A DNA stretch of 64,000 nt from NCBI GenBank assembly GCA_910579955.1, contig CAJTWE010000010.1:1-64000 (forward strand), read 5' to 3'. The notes beneath the pieces were generated by a model. The model did not search any database and was not told the DNA's origin. It saw only the letters and a program-made list of their open reading frames with translations. Of this stretch, positions 17,985 through 26,284 are shown piece after piece (position 1 is the stretch's first letter; each line of letters opens with the position of its first letter). This DNA comes from an uncultured Ruminococcus sp. Lineage in GTDB: Bacteria > Bacillota > Clostridia > Oscillospirales > Ruminococcaceae. A program made the position numbers and the translations under genes.

Positions 17985-18485
17985 ATGCTGTTTAAAATCA
18001 CAATAGCTCTTAATACAATATGCGATTTGTCACCGGGACTTTTGAAAAAACATGGAATAAAAGGATTGCTTTTAGATCTGGATAATACTCTTACAACACA
18101 TGATAATCCACGACCTGCGGACGGTGTGCCGGAATGGATTGCTAAAATGAAATCAAATGGGATAAAAATGTGCATAGTTTCAAATAATCATCCGCCCAGA
18201 GTAAAGCCTTTTGCGGATTTGCTGGGACTTGATTTCGTTTGTGAAGGAAAGAAGCCGTTGTCAAAGGGCTTTTGTGAGGCAAAGGAAAAAATGGGACTCC
18301 CTTGGGAGAGCCTAGCAGTAGTGGGTGACCAGATTTTTACAGATGTATTAGGCGCAAGACTAAAAGGTCTGAAATGTGTTTTTGTATTTCCAATTGAGCA
18401 TGAAAAGACAAGATTTTTTAAATTTAAGAGAAAAATGGAGATACCGTTTCTTCCTAAAACACTAACTGAACCCATAGATCAATAA
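17985..18485 (+). CDS. YqeG-family HAD-IIIA phosphatase
   Basis: Haloacid dehalogenase superfamily phosphatase of 166 residues. Motif I is LLLDLDNTLTTHDNP near residue 26, motif II is CIVSNN near residue 65 and the acidic motif IV region is VVGDQIFTDVLGA near residue 113. These match the YqeG/TIGR01668 family, whose cellular substrate is not settled. The ATG at 17985 is chosen because GGAGG at 17971-17975 lies nine bases upstream. It is followed by aroQ, as in several Clostridia. Confidence 0.87.
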   Translation: MLFKITIALNTICDLSPGLLKKHGIKGLLLDLDNTLTTHDNPRPADGVPEWIAKMKSNGIKMCIVSNNHPPRVKPFADLLGLDFVCEGKKPLSKGFCEAKEKMGLPWESLAVVGDQIFTDVLGARLKGLKCVFVFPIEHEKTRFFKFKRKMEIPFLPKTLTEPIDQ

Positions 18486-18503
18486 AGAAAGGAATCGTTT
18501 TAT

Positions 18504-18935
18504 ATGAATAAAAAGATACTTGTAATACACGGACCTAACCTAAATCTTTTAGGAGAACGTGAGCCGGGAGTTTATGGTAGTACTTCTTTTGCAGAGCTTA
18601 ATGTAATGATACAGGAACGTGCCGAAAAGCTGGGAATGGAATGTGAAATATTTCAATCTAACCATGAGGGCGCTATTATCGACAAGCTTCATGCTGCCAG
18701 AAAAGAATTTGATGGTGTTATAATAAACGCCGGTGCATATACGCATTATAGCTACGCTATACATGATGCAATTCACGATATACGCATTCCTGTTATAGAA
18801 GTGCATATCAGCAATATACATGCAAGAGAGGGATTCCGCTCCCATTCTGTTATAAGTCCTGTATGTAAAGGCACTATTGCAGGATTTGGTATAAACAGCT
18901 ATTTTTTGGCGCTTTATGCAATTGCAGAGATGTAA
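18504..18935 (+). CDS. aroQ: 3-dehydroquinate dehydratase, type II
   Basis: Third step of the shikimate pathway. The 143 residues are typical of the dodecameric type II enzyme: HGPNLNLLGEREPGVYG with the catalytic Tyr near residue 26, INAGAYTHYSYAIHDAI, EVHISNIHAREGFRSHS and the C-terminal GFGINSYFLAL. aroK for a later step is at 38.4 kb in this window. AAAGGA precedes the start, and the gene is close-packed with pepP. Confidence 0.96.
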   Translation: MNKKILVIHGPNLNLLGEREPGVYGSTSFAELNVMIQERAEKLGMECEIFQSNHEGAIIDKLHAARKEFDGVIINAGAYTHYSYAIHDAIHDIRIPVIEVHISNIHAREGFRSHSVISPVCKGTIAGFGINSYFLALYAIAEM

Positions 18936-18947
18936 GGTGATGTTATT

Positions 18948-20024
18948 ATGAAAAAACGCATAGAAAGACTTATAGAAATGCTGCCTTGTGAATCAGATTG
19001 CGCTATTATTACATCTGATGTAAACAGAAGATATTTTACAGGCATGCTTTCTTCTGCCGGAACGCTTATTTGTTTTAGGGATGAAGCATATCTTATAATA
19101 GATTTCAGATATATTGAAAAAGCACGTAATACAGTGAAAGACTGTACAGTAATACAGCAAAGCGATCTTTATTCGCAGATAAAGGAGCTTTTGAGAAAGC
19201 ATAATGCAAAAAGAATTTCAGTTGAATCAATGGAGCTTACGCTGAATGGATTTTCTCAGCTTCGTGAAAAACTCAGCAGCGAGTGGGAGTTTGATACTTC
19301 AAACGCTCTGAGCCGTGCTATTTATACTTGCCGTACTGTGAAAGATGATGTGGAAATTGAAAAAATAAAAAGCGCACAGAAGCTTGCTGAGGAAGCCTTT
19401 TCTCATATCCTTGAATTTATACATGAGGGAGTAACCGAACGTGAGATTCAGCTTGAGCTTGATTTTAAAATGTTAAAGCTCGGTGCAGAGGAGCTGTCTT
19501 TCCCGACTATTGCTCTTACAGGAGCAAACACTTCAATGCCCCACGGCGTTCCATCTGATATGTGTAAGGTTCGCAAGGGAGATTTTGTACTGATGGATTA
19601 CGGTGCTGTTGTGGATGGCTATCACAGTGATATGACACGTACAGTTGCAGTAGGCGAACCAACGGATGAAATGAAAAATGTTTATAATATTGTGCTTAAA
19701 GCTCAGGAAGAGTCTATTCGTGCAGTAAAGGCGGGTCTTATGGGAAAACAGCTTGACGCAATAGCAAGAGAGCATATTGCACAGGCTGGTTTCGGCGAAA
19801 ATTTCGGTCACTCTTTAGGACACGGAGTCGGTATGGAAATCCACGAATATCCAAATGCATCTCCTCTTGGAACGGCTATTCTGCGCAGCGGAAATGTTAT
19901 AACGGTAGAGCCGGGGATCTATATTGCAGGAAAATTTGGTGTCAGAATAGAGGATTTTGTACTGGTTACGGAAAATGGATGTGAAAATTTCACTAATGCA
20001 CCTAAAAATATGATTATTTTGTAG
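18948..20024 (+). CDS. pepP: Xaa-Pro aminopeptidase (M24 family)
   Basis: Metallopeptidase of 358 residues that removes N-terminal residues ahead of proline. An N-terminal creatinase-like domain (about residues 1-125) precedes the pita-bread M24 domain. Metal ligands are visible in MDYGAVVDGYHSDMTRT (two Asp), GHSLGHGVGMEIHE (His, Glu), VEPGIY and RIEDFV (Glu). An aroQ-pepP-efp order is widely conserved in Clostridia. pepP and pepQ are not separable by eye, so the exact peptide preference is uncertain. Confidence 0.9.
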   Translation: MKKRIERLIEMLPCESDCAIITSDVNRRYFTGMLSSAGTLICFRDEAYLIIDFRYIEKARNTVKDCTVIQQSDLYSQIKELLRKHNAKRISVESMELTLNGFSQLREKLSSEWEFDTSNALSRAIYTCRTVKDDVEIEKIKSAQKLAEEAFSHILEFIHEGVTEREIQLELDFKMLKLGAEELSFPTIALTGANTSMPHGVPSDMCKVRKGDFVLMDYGAVVDGYHSDMTRTVAVGEPTDEMKNVYNIVLKAQEESIRAVKAGLMGKQLDAIAREHIAQAGFGENFGHSLGHGVGMEIHEYPNASPLGTAILRSGNVITVEPGIYIAGKFGVRIEDFVLVTENGCENFTNAPKNMIIL

Positions 20025-20053
20025 AGTATAAGAAATTTTTCTGTAAATAGGTA

Positions 20054-20082
20054 TTGCCAAAACGTTTTTTTTGTAGTATAAT
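20054..20082 (+). promoter_or_regulatory. Sigma-A promoter of efp
   Basis: TTGCCA (20054-20059), 17-base spacer, TATAAT (20077-20082). It gives efp its own promoter after pepP. Confidence 0.75.
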
Positions 20083-20098
20083 AAAAATATATTATGTG

Positions 20099-20143
20099 TT
20101 TTCGTTATATGCGTGAATATATACAGCATGATATAAGCGAAAA
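20099..20143 (+). promoter_or_regulatory. Hairpin in efp leader
   Basis: TTTTCG-TTATAT-GC (20099-20112) can pair with GC-(ATG)-ATATAA-(G)-CGAAAA (20126-20143) around a 13-base loop. It ends about 14 bases before the GGAGG of efp. It could tune mRNA stability or translation; no known riboswitch is recognised. Confidence 0.45.
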
Positions 20144-20167
20144 TACTGTATTAACGGAGGTTAAATT

Positions 20168-20725
20168 ATGATTTCAGCAGGCGATTTCAGAAACGGCGTA
20201 ACATTTGAAATGGATGGCAACGTTGTACAGGTTATCGAATTTCAGCACGTAAAGCCGGGTAAGGGCGCAGCTTTTGTCCGCACAAAGTATAAGAATGTTA
20301 TTACAGGCGCAGTTGTAGAGCGTTCCTTTAACCCTACAGATAAGTATCCTACAGCTTATATTGAACGTAAGGATATGCAGTATCTGTATAATGAGGACGA
20401 TCTGTATTACTTTATGGATATGGAAAGCTACGAACAGCTTCCTATTGATAAGTCCAAGCTGGGTCCGTCTTTTGCATTTGTAAAGGAAAACACAGAGGTA
20501 AAGGTTCTGTCCTATAAGGGCAATGTATTTGGCGTTGAGCCACCGTTCTTTGTAGAGCTTGAAGTTACTGAGACAGATCCAGGATTTAAGGGCGATACTG
20601 CAACAAACGCAACAAAGCCTGCAATTCTGGAAACAGGTGCAGAAATTAAAGTTCCGCTATTCATTGATCAGGGCGATATGATTCGTATTGATACAAGAAC
20701 AGGCGAATACATGGAACGTGCATAA
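20168..20725 (+). CDS. efp: Translation elongation factor P
   Basis: Relieves ribosome stalling at polyproline stretches. The 185-residue product has the three-domain EF-P layout. The domain I tip loop is KPGKGAAFVRTKYKN with the Lys that is modified in some species near residue 32. C-terminal motifs are TNATKPAILETGAEIKVP and IRIDTRTGEYMERA. No epmA/earP-type modification gene is nearby. The start follows CGGAGG. Confidence 0.97.
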   Translation: MISAGDFRNGVTFEMDGNVVQVIEFQHVKPGKGAAFVRTKYKNVITGAVVERSFNPTDKYPTAYIERKDMQYLYNEDDLYYFMDMESYEQLPIDKSKLGPSFAFVKENTEVKVLSYKGNVFGVEPPFFVELEVTETDPGFKGDTATNATKPAILETGAEIKVPLFIDQGDMIRIDTRTGEYMERA

Positions 20726-20759
20726 GAATAACAATTGTTTAAACTGAGAGGTGAACAAT

Positions 20760-21218
20760 ATGAAGCTGAGCGAACAGATGTCATATCTGCATGGTCTGGT
20801 AGATGGTCTTGATATTGATATGACTACTAAGGAAGGCAAGGTTCTTGGACAGGTTTTGGAGGTTCTTCAGTCAACTGTTCTCTATGTGGACGACCTTCAG
20901 GATCAGATCGACGAGCTTACTGAGCTGTGCGAAGATATTGATGAAGATCTGGGCGAAGTTGAAGAATTCCTTCTTGATGATGAGGATGAGCTTGACTTTT
21001 GCGATGATGATTCCGACGATGAGGACTATGATTTCGATGAAGAAGAAGATCTTTATGAGACAGTATGCCCTACTTGTGAGAATACAATCGTACTGGCTGA
21101 TTCCATTTTGGATGAAGGCTCTATGAAGTGTCCATGCTGCGGCGAACTTCTTGAATTTGATTTTGATGATATTTCAATTGACGATTTTGAGGAGTCTGAC
21201 GACGAGGACGAAGAGTAA
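20760..21218 (+). CDS. Very acidic zinc-ribbon protein (CD1247 N-terminal domain family)
   Basis: The 152-residue product starts with a conserved-looking helical region (MKLSEQMSYLHGLVDGLDI to about residue 60). An Asp/Glu-rich stretch follows (about 62-98), then a CPTCEN...CPCCGE Cys4 knuckle and another acidic tail. It resembles the clostridial CD1247 N-terminal domain family often found right after efp. Role unknown. AGAGGTG sets the ATG at 20760 rather than the upstream GTG. The extreme acidity could suit binding to basic ribosomal or nucleoid proteins, but that is speculation. Confidence 0.75.
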   Translation: MKLSEQMSYLHGLVDGLDIDMTTKEGKVLGQVLEVLQSTVLYVDDLQDQIDELTELCEDIDEDLGEVEEFLLDDEDELDFCDDDSDDEDYDFDEEEDLYETVCPTCENTIVLADSILDEGSMKCPCCGELLEFDFDDISIDDFEESDDEDEE

Positions 21219-21250
21219 GACTAATGTCTGCACTGTTGCAGGCTGAAAAA

Positions 21251-21283
21251 AATAAGCTGACCCTGCCGTCGGCTTATTTTTTT
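21251..21283 (+). terminator. Rho-independent terminator
   Basis: AATAAGC-TGAC / GTCG-GCTTATT stem with a CCTGCC loop followed by a T run. It closes the efp unit. Confidence 0.88.
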
Positions 21284-21309
21284 GTATGCATTGTTATCAA
21301 AAAAAATAC

Positions 21310-21338
21310 TTGTATTTCTAATGAGAATATGATATAAT
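21310..21338 (+). promoter_or_regulatory. Sigma-A promoter of nfnAB
   Basis: TTGTAT (21310-21315), 17-base spacer, TATAAT (21333-21338), about 85 bases before nfnA. Confidence 0.7.
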
Positions 21339-21423
21339 TTATTTTAATGCTGATGCAGATATGCAAAAAATGATGTTTGCTTCTTATATAGAGGCAATGT
21401 AAATTCTAAGAGGGGTGAATACT

Positions 21424-22263
21424 GTGTTTCCAATTACAGATAAAACAGTTCTCAATCAGGATGTTGTTAAAATCAAGGTTTCAGCACCTCTGATTGCAAA
21501 AAAAGCTCTTCCCGGTCAGTTTATTATTTTTAGAGTAGATGAATATGGTGAAAGAGTTCCGCTTACAATTGCGGATTATGATCGTGAAGAAGGCACTATT
21601 ACTTTAATATTCCAGCTGGTTGGCAATTCTACAAGAAGACTTGCTGAACTTAATGTCGGTGATGCTATTCTTGACCTTGTTGGACCACTGGGCGTTGCTA
21701 CAGAAATTCCGGATGATGTTAAATCTGTATGTGTTATAGGCGGCGGCGTTGGCTGCGCTATTGCATATCCACAGGCAAAGCATCTGTTTAATAAGGGCGT
21801 TGAGGTCGACGTTATTGCCGGCTTCCGCAATAAGGATATTGTTATTCTTGAGGATGAATTCAAAGTTGCAAGTACTAATCTTTATATTTGTACAGATGAC
21901 GGCAGCTATGGAATTAAGGGACTTGTAACAGCTGTTCTTCAGGAGAGAATCGACTCCGGCAAGAAATATGATATGGTAATTGCAATAGGCCCTATCCCTA
22001 TGATGAAATTTGTATGCAAGACAACCGAGCCTTATGCGCTTAAAACTATCGTTTCACTCAATCCTATTATGATAGATGGAACAGGAATGTGCGGCGGCTG
22101 TCGTGTAACAGTAGGCGGAGAAATCAAGTATGCCTGCGTTGACGGCCCGGATTTTGACGGACACAAGGTTGACTTTGATGAGCTTATGCGTAGAAATGGT
22201 ACTTATCGTGAACAGGAACATGAGTGCCGTATGCTCAAGCAGGCTGATAAAGCTGATAAATAA
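21424..22263 (+). CDS. nfnA: NADH-dependent reduced ferredoxin:NADP+ oxidoreductase, small subunit
   Basis: Flavoprotein subunit (279 residues) of the electron-bifurcating NfnAB complex, which couples NADPH oxidation with reduction of NAD+ and ferredoxin, or the reverse. It has a ferredoxin-reductase-like FAD domain (LPGQFIIFRVDEYGERVPLTI), an NAD-binding domain (CVIGGGVGCAIAYPQAKHL) and a C-terminal [2Fe-2S] site in GTGMCGGCRVTVGGEIKYAC with a downstream Asp ligand. I chose the GTG at 21424 because AGGGG lies eight bases upstream and the product then begins like known NfnA. The adjacent nfnB supports the complex. Confidence 0.88.
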   Translation: MFPITDKTVLNQDVVKIKVSAPLIAKKALPGQFIIFRVDEYGERVPLTIADYDREEGTITLIFQLVGNSTRRLAELNVGDAILDLVGPLGVATEIPDDVKSVCVIGGGVGCAIAYPQAKHLFNKGVEVDVIAGFRNKDIVILEDEFKVASTNLYICTDDGSYGIKGLVTAVLQERIDSGKKYDMVIAIGPIPMMKFVCKTTEPYALKTIVSLNPIMIDGTGMCGGCRVTVGGEIKYACVDGPDFDGHKVDFDELMRRNGTYREQEHECRMLKQADKADK

Positions 22264-22283
22264 GAAGAAAGGAAGAGAACACA

Positions 22284-23672
22284 ATGGCTAATATGGCTAT
22301 GGAAAAGATTCCAATGCCGGAACGTGATCCAAAAGAACGTGCTAAATGTTTTGAAGAAGTATCCACAGGCTACACTGCTGCTATGGCTCAGGAAGAAGCA
22401 GCAAGATGTCTTGGCTGTAAGGCAATGCCTTGCGTAAAGGGATGTCCTGTAGGCGTTAGAATTCCGGACTTTATTGGAAAGATTGCAGCTGGAGATTTTG
22501 AAGGTGCATATGATACTATAACAATGACTAACAGCCTTCCTGCTGTATGCGGACGTGTTTGTCCTCAGGAAAGCCAGTGCGAAGGCAAGTGCGTTCGTGG
22601 TGTAAAGGGCGAGCCTGTCGGTATCGGCAGACTGGAGCGCTTTGCAGCTGATTATGTGCGTAATAATGGAGGAAAAAAATCAACAGCAGTTCCTTCAAAC
22701 GGACATAAAGTTGCTATAGTTGGCGGCGGCCCTGCTGGTCTTACTTGTGCAGGCGATCTTGCTAAGCTTGGTTATGATGTAACAATATTTGAAGCATTCC
22801 AAGTTGCCGGCGGTGTACTTATGTATGGTATCCCTGAATTCCGTCTGCCTAAGCAGATCGTTCAGGAAGAAATCAGCAGCCTTAAAGATATGGGTGTTGA
22901 TATTAAGACAAATATGGTTATAGGAAAGGTCCTCTCTGTTGACGAGCTTATGGACGAGGGATATGAAGCTGTATTTGTAGGCTCTGGTGCAGGACTTCCG
23001 AGATTTATGGGCATTCCAGGTGAAGCTCTTGTGGGCGTGTGCTCTGCTAACGAATACCTTACAAGAATTAATCTTATGAAGGGTTATCTTGATGAGTACG
23101 CAACACCTGTTATTCGTTCAAAGGCTGTTGCAGTTGTTGGCGGCGGTAACGTTGCTATGGACGCTGCAAGAAGTGCACTTAGAATGGGCGCAGAGCACGT
23201 ATATATTGTATATCGTCGTTCTGAGGCTGAAATGCCGGCACGTGTGGAAGAAGTTCATCATGCTAAGGAAGAGGGCGTTGAGTTCTTGAACCTTAATAAT
23301 CCAACAGAGGTAATCGGTGATGAAAACGGCAGAGTATGCGGTATGAAGTGCATACGCATGGAACTTGGCGAACCTGATGAAAGCGGCAGACGCAGACCTG
23401 TTGAGATTCCGGGCAGCGAATATGTTCTGGATGTTGACACAGTTATCATGTCTATAGGTACATCTCCAAATCCGCTTATACGTTCAACTACGGAAGGCTT
23501 AGAGGCTAACCGCAGAGGCTGTCTGGTAGTTAATGAGGATACAATGGCTACTACAAAGGACGGCGTATATGCAGGCGGTGACGCTGTAACAGGAGCTGCT
23601 ACTGTAATTCTTGCGATGGGTGCAGGTAAAAAGGCTGCTGCATCTATTGATGAATATATCAAGAGCAAATAA
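22284..23672 (+). CDS. nfnB: NfnB / glutamate synthase small-chain-like flavoprotein
   Basis: Large subunit (462 residues) of NfnAB. The N-terminus has two [4Fe-4S] cysteine sets (CLGCKAMPCVKGCPVG near residue 44 and CGRVCPQESQCEGKCVRG near 89). An FAD Rossmann motif VAIVGGGPAGLTCAG follows near 143, then an NADPH motif AVVGGGNVAMDAARSALRMGA near 287. It is related to gltD and is often annotated as gltA or glutamate synthase. The adjacent nfnA, and no gltB-like large subunit in the window, favour the bifurcating oxidoreductase. Confidence 0.88.
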   Translation: MANMAMEKIPMPERDPKERAKCFEEVSTGYTAAMAQEEAARCLGCKAMPCVKGCPVGVRIPDFIGKIAAGDFEGAYDTITMTNSLPAVCGRVCPQESQCEGKCVRGVKGEPVGIGRLERFAADYVRNNGGKKSTAVPSNGHKVAIVGGGPAGLTCAGDLAKLGYDVTIFEAFQVAGGVLMYGIPEFRLPKQIVQEEISSLKDMGVDIKTNMVIGKVLSVDELMDEGYEAVFVGSGAGLPRFMGIPGEALVGVCSANEYLTRINLMKGYLDEYATPVIRSKAVAVVGGGNVAMDAARSALRMGAEHVYIVYRRSEAEMPARVEEVHHAKEEGVEFLNLNNPTEVIGDENGRVCGMKCIRMELGEPDESGRRRPVEIPGSEYVLDVDTVIMSIGTSPNPLIRSTTEGLEANRRGCLVVNEDTMATTKDGVYAGGDAVTGAATVILAMGAGKKAAASIDEYIKSK

Positions 23673-23693
23673 AGCTCGGAAAGGAAAAAAGCA

Positions 23694-24188
23694 ATGAAAA
23701 GAAAGTTTGCAAAAATTGGATTTACTTCATTAATTGCTGCACTTGCTGCAAGCGCAATGACAGTATCTGCCTCTGCTGCCGGTGAAGGTGGTGCGCAGAG
23801 TGGAAATGTATCCATGGTTCCATCACTTATCATAATGGTTGCGCTCTTTGCTGTAATGTATTTCATTCTTATCCGTCCTCAGAAGAAGAAGGAAAAAGAA
23901 CAGAAAGCTATGCAGCGTGACCTTCGCATTGGCGATGAGGTAGTTACCATCGGCGGCATTGTAGGTCTTGTTGTTAAGACTACAGAAGATACCGTTGTAA
24001 TTGAGTGCGGTGGTGACAGAAGCAGACTCAGAATGAAGAAGTGGGCTATTCAGGAGAATATTACTGTTCGTGAAGATGCCGAAAGAGCGAAGGAAGCAGC
24101 TGCGGCTGAAGCTCAGAAAAAGAAGGAATCAAAGAAAAAGGGTAAGGATTCCGAAGCTTCTGAAGACGAGGGAATGCTTAAAGATTAA
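23694..24188 (+). CDS. yajC: Preprotein translocase subunit YajC
   Basis: Accessory subunit of the Sec translocon. At 164 residues it is longer than the usual 85-120. An N-terminal signal-peptide-like stretch (about residues 1-29, ending SASAAGEGG) precedes the typical YajC segment: membrane span VPSLIIMVALFAVMYFILI, then RPQKKKEKEQKAMQRDL and LRIGDEVVTIGGIVGLV. A Lys/Glu-rich tail occupies the last 35 residues. If the leader is cleaved, the topology becomes N-out; otherwise it has two spans. YajC next to the TIGR04086/SCIFF genes is a clostridial pattern. Confidence 0.9.
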   Translation: MKRKFAKIGFTSLIAALAASAMTVSASAAGEGGAQSGNVSMVPSLIIMVALFAVMYFILIRPQKKKEKEQKAMQRDLRIGDEVVTIGGIVGLVVKTTEDTVVIECGGDRSRLRMKKWAIQENITVREDAERAKEAAAAEAQKKKESKKKGKDSEASEDEGMLKD

Positions 24189-24202
24189 GTTGAAAACTGA
24201 TA

Positions 24203-24228
24203 CAAATGAGAGCTGCCGCTCTCATTTG
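24203..24228 (+). terminator. Hairpin after yajC
   Basis: CAAATGAGAGC / GCTCTCATTTG, an 11-bp perfect stem with a TGCC loop and only a weak T tail. Probably partial termination or an mRNA 3' stabiliser before the dockerin gene. Confidence 0.65.
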
Positions 24229-24249
24229 CTGTTTATAACGAGGTGTTTT

Positions 24250-25623
24250 ATGGGAACTTTAAAGAATAAGGTTGTATATAAGTTGGGTGCTGTTTTTATG
24301 GCAGCTTTGTTTATGTTTACCGCTATGTTTCAAACAGTTGGATTTACAAAAGCAAGTGCATTTGTAAGCTCTGATTATAATGATGAATATGGCGATTTTC
24401 TAAATACTCTTGGAGAATCTGAATCAGGAAATGAATATAGTGCTTTATCTTATGATGGTCAGTTTCTGGGAAGATGGCAGATCGGTATACTGGGACTACA
24501 AGAGGTAGGATTTGTAGATTCCTCGAAGAACTGGACTTCTCTTGCTGCATCTTTTGGAATTACAAGCAAAGAAACATTTCTTGCATCAGAGTCGGGTCAG
24601 GATTATGCAGTACTTGCTTATCACAAGAAAATTTTGCGCTATGCGGAAAATATGGGCATAACCTCCTACATAAATACTAATGTCAATGGCGTTTTAATGA
24701 CCTTTGCAGGAATGATAGCAGCTGCTCATGCTGTTGGCGTTGGAGGCCTTCAAAGCATTATTAAGAACGGAACAACAGGAGATAGCGGCAATGACGCAGT
24801 AGGATTAAGATATATGAAAATGTGTGGAGGTTATAATATTGAAGATACAATAAGAAACCATTCGCTCTCTACTGGAACTACACCAACTACTACAACCACG
24901 ACATCAATGACAACCATAACAACAACTACTACCGAAACAATCACAACAACAACAGCAGTTTCTACTACTACAACGTCTACTACTGCTGCTGAAACTACAA
25001 CAAGCACAACTGTTACTACAACAGTTACTCCACCAGATAAAACAACAACTTTTACAACTACAGTTTCTAGTGATATATCACAATCAACGGAACTGAAACC
25101 GCCGTCTTATATTATAGTTACTCCATCTGAAATGATCGCTACAGTTGGTGATTGGATTCAGATAAATTTGGAAAGTGACAACGCTATTGAGTATTATATT
25201 CTTATAACTTCACAGAGTGGTGCAACATCTGATTATAAAATCACAGGCTCTTCAATTAGTTTAAGACTTCAAGAAGAAGGCATATATACCATAAATGTTA
25301 CAGCTTATAATAAGGCGGGCGAATCATATGCAGATCCTGTATATGTTGCTGCTAATAAAAAGATTGCTGTCAGCGAAGAAAAAATCGGAGATGCAAATAA
25401 TGATGGTAAAGTTGATATGACAGACTCAACTCTTATCTTGGCGTATTATGCAAACAAATTAGTAGATTTACAATTTGATACAAATGAAACTTTTATCAAG
25501 AAATACGCTGACGTAAATAATGACGGGTTAATTGATATTTCCGACTCTACTTTTATTATAAAGTATTATTCTATGAATACTGCCGGAGTGAAAGTTAAAT
25601 GGGAGGATATCTTAGCGTCATAA
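24250..25623 (+). CDS. Secreted lysozyme-like dockerin protein
   Basis: Likely exported, 457 residues; start set by GAGGTG before ATG 24250. Order: signal peptide/N-terminal membrane segment (about 8-38); a lysozyme/transglycosylase-like domain (about 42-205) with a candidate catalytic Glu in LGESESGNEYSA and GRWQIG after it; a Thr-rich linker (about 213-290); an Ig-like domain (about 297-385, VTPSEMIATVGDWIQI); and a type I dockerin (about 391-450) with two calcium loops, DANNDGKVDMTDS and DVNNDGLIDISDS. The helices read ILAYYAN and IIKYYSM, the same type as the dockerin at 32.3 kb. The substrate is inferred to be peptidoglycan. It sits between yajC and the SCIFF genes, which often neighbour each other directly. 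Confidence 0.8.
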   Translation: MGTLKNKVVYKLGAVFMAALFMFTAMFQTVGFTKASAFVSSDYNDEYGDFLNTLGESESGNEYSALSYDGQFLGRWQIGILGLQEVGFVDSSKNWTSLAASFGITSKETFLASESGQDYAVLAYHKKILRYAENMGITSYINTNVNGVLMTFAGMIAAAHAVGVGGLQSIIKNGTTGDSGNDAVGLRYMKMCGGYNIEDTIRNHSLSTGTTPTTTTTTSMTTITTTTTETITTTTAVSTTTTSTTAAETTTSTTVTTTVTPPDKTTTFTTTVSSDISQSTELKPPSYIIVTPSEMIATVGDWIQINLESDNAIEYYILITSQSGATSDYKITGSSISLRLQEEGIYTINVTAYNKAGESYADPVYVAANKKIAVSEEKIGDANNDGKVDMTDSTLILAYYANKLVDLQFDTNETFIKKYADVNNDGLIDISDSTFIIKYYSMNTAGVKVKWEDILAS

Positions 25624-25724
25624 TGCATACATATTCCGCATAAAATGTTTTGAACAGCTCTGCATGTTCCATACTTGGAATGGTGCTGTGTTGATTTTAA
25701 TACAAATGTGCGGAGGTGACGCAA

Positions 25725-26150
25725 ATGAAACCTAAATGCAGAAATATCAAGCACAGATTTTGTAATTTTAGATGCTCCAAGTGCGGCTGCATTATTGGAG
25801 CAGTTCTTGTGGGAATACTTGTAATACTTATATTCATATCGGGATTTTCCCTTTTGATTTCCTGCTTTAATGCATCAGATGATCTTGTTTCGTGCATGGC
25901 GGCTATTGCACTGTGTGCAGGAAGCTTTGCTGCCGGTTTTAATTTTGCAAGACGCAGGCGCAGACATGGTTTGCTTTCAGGAATAGGAATAGGGATACTT
26001 ATTTACCTTGTAGTGTTTTTGGCAGGTATCATATTGTTGAAAAGTTTCAGCGGTGCAGGCACATTTATGAAATTTATTCTGGTATTGCTTTGCAGCTGTA
26101 TAGGCGGTGTATGCGGTGTAAATACACGCATATGCAAGCCGCCTAAATAG
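25725..26150 (+). CDS. TIGR04086 family membrane protein
   Basis: The 141-residue product has a basic Cys-rich N-terminus (CRNIKHRFCNFRCSKCGC) and four hydrophobic segments (about residues 22-46, 55-72, 83-104 and 112-132). It matches the TIGR04086 family, a putative membrane protein repeatedly found beside the SCIFF peptide locus. GGAGGTG positions the ATG at 25725. Function unknown; export or anchoring of the peptide is only a possibility. The SCIFF precursor has its own promoter just downstream. Confidence 0.8.
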   Translation: MKPKCRNIKHRFCNFRCSKCGCIIGAVLVGILVILIFISGFSLLISCFNASDDLVSCMAAIALCAGSFAAGFNFARRRRRHGLLSGIGIGILIYLVVFLAGIILLKSFSGAGTFMKFILVLLCSCIGGVCGVNTRICKPPK

Positions 26151-26221
26151 TCTAAATAACGCAATCAGATGAATCTCTATTGTGCAATATGTAAAAATTC
26201 TGTATTTTACGGCAAAGGCTA

Positions 26222-26250
26222 TTGAAAAAATATGCCGTTTATGGTAAAAT
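26222..26250 (+). promoter_or_regulatory. Sigma-A promoter of the SCIFF precursor
   Basis: TTGAAA (26222-26227), 17-base spacer, TAAAAT (26245-26250), 35 bases before the SCIFF start codon. Confidence 0.7.
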
Positions 26251-26284
26251 AAAATAAATAATTTGTATTTGGAGGTAACTTAGT

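Noticed and set aside
22284..23672. Glutamate synthase small subunit (gltD)
   Set aside because: There is no large glutamate synthase gene, and it directly follows an NfnA-type gene with a [2Fe-2S] motif, so NfnB is the better call.
24886..25080. ACA/ACT triplet-rich run resembling a tandem repeat or CRISPR-like array
   Set aside because: It encodes the Thr-rich linker of the dockerin protein; there are no regular repeat-spacer units. The same holds for the Thr-rich part near 34080-34390.
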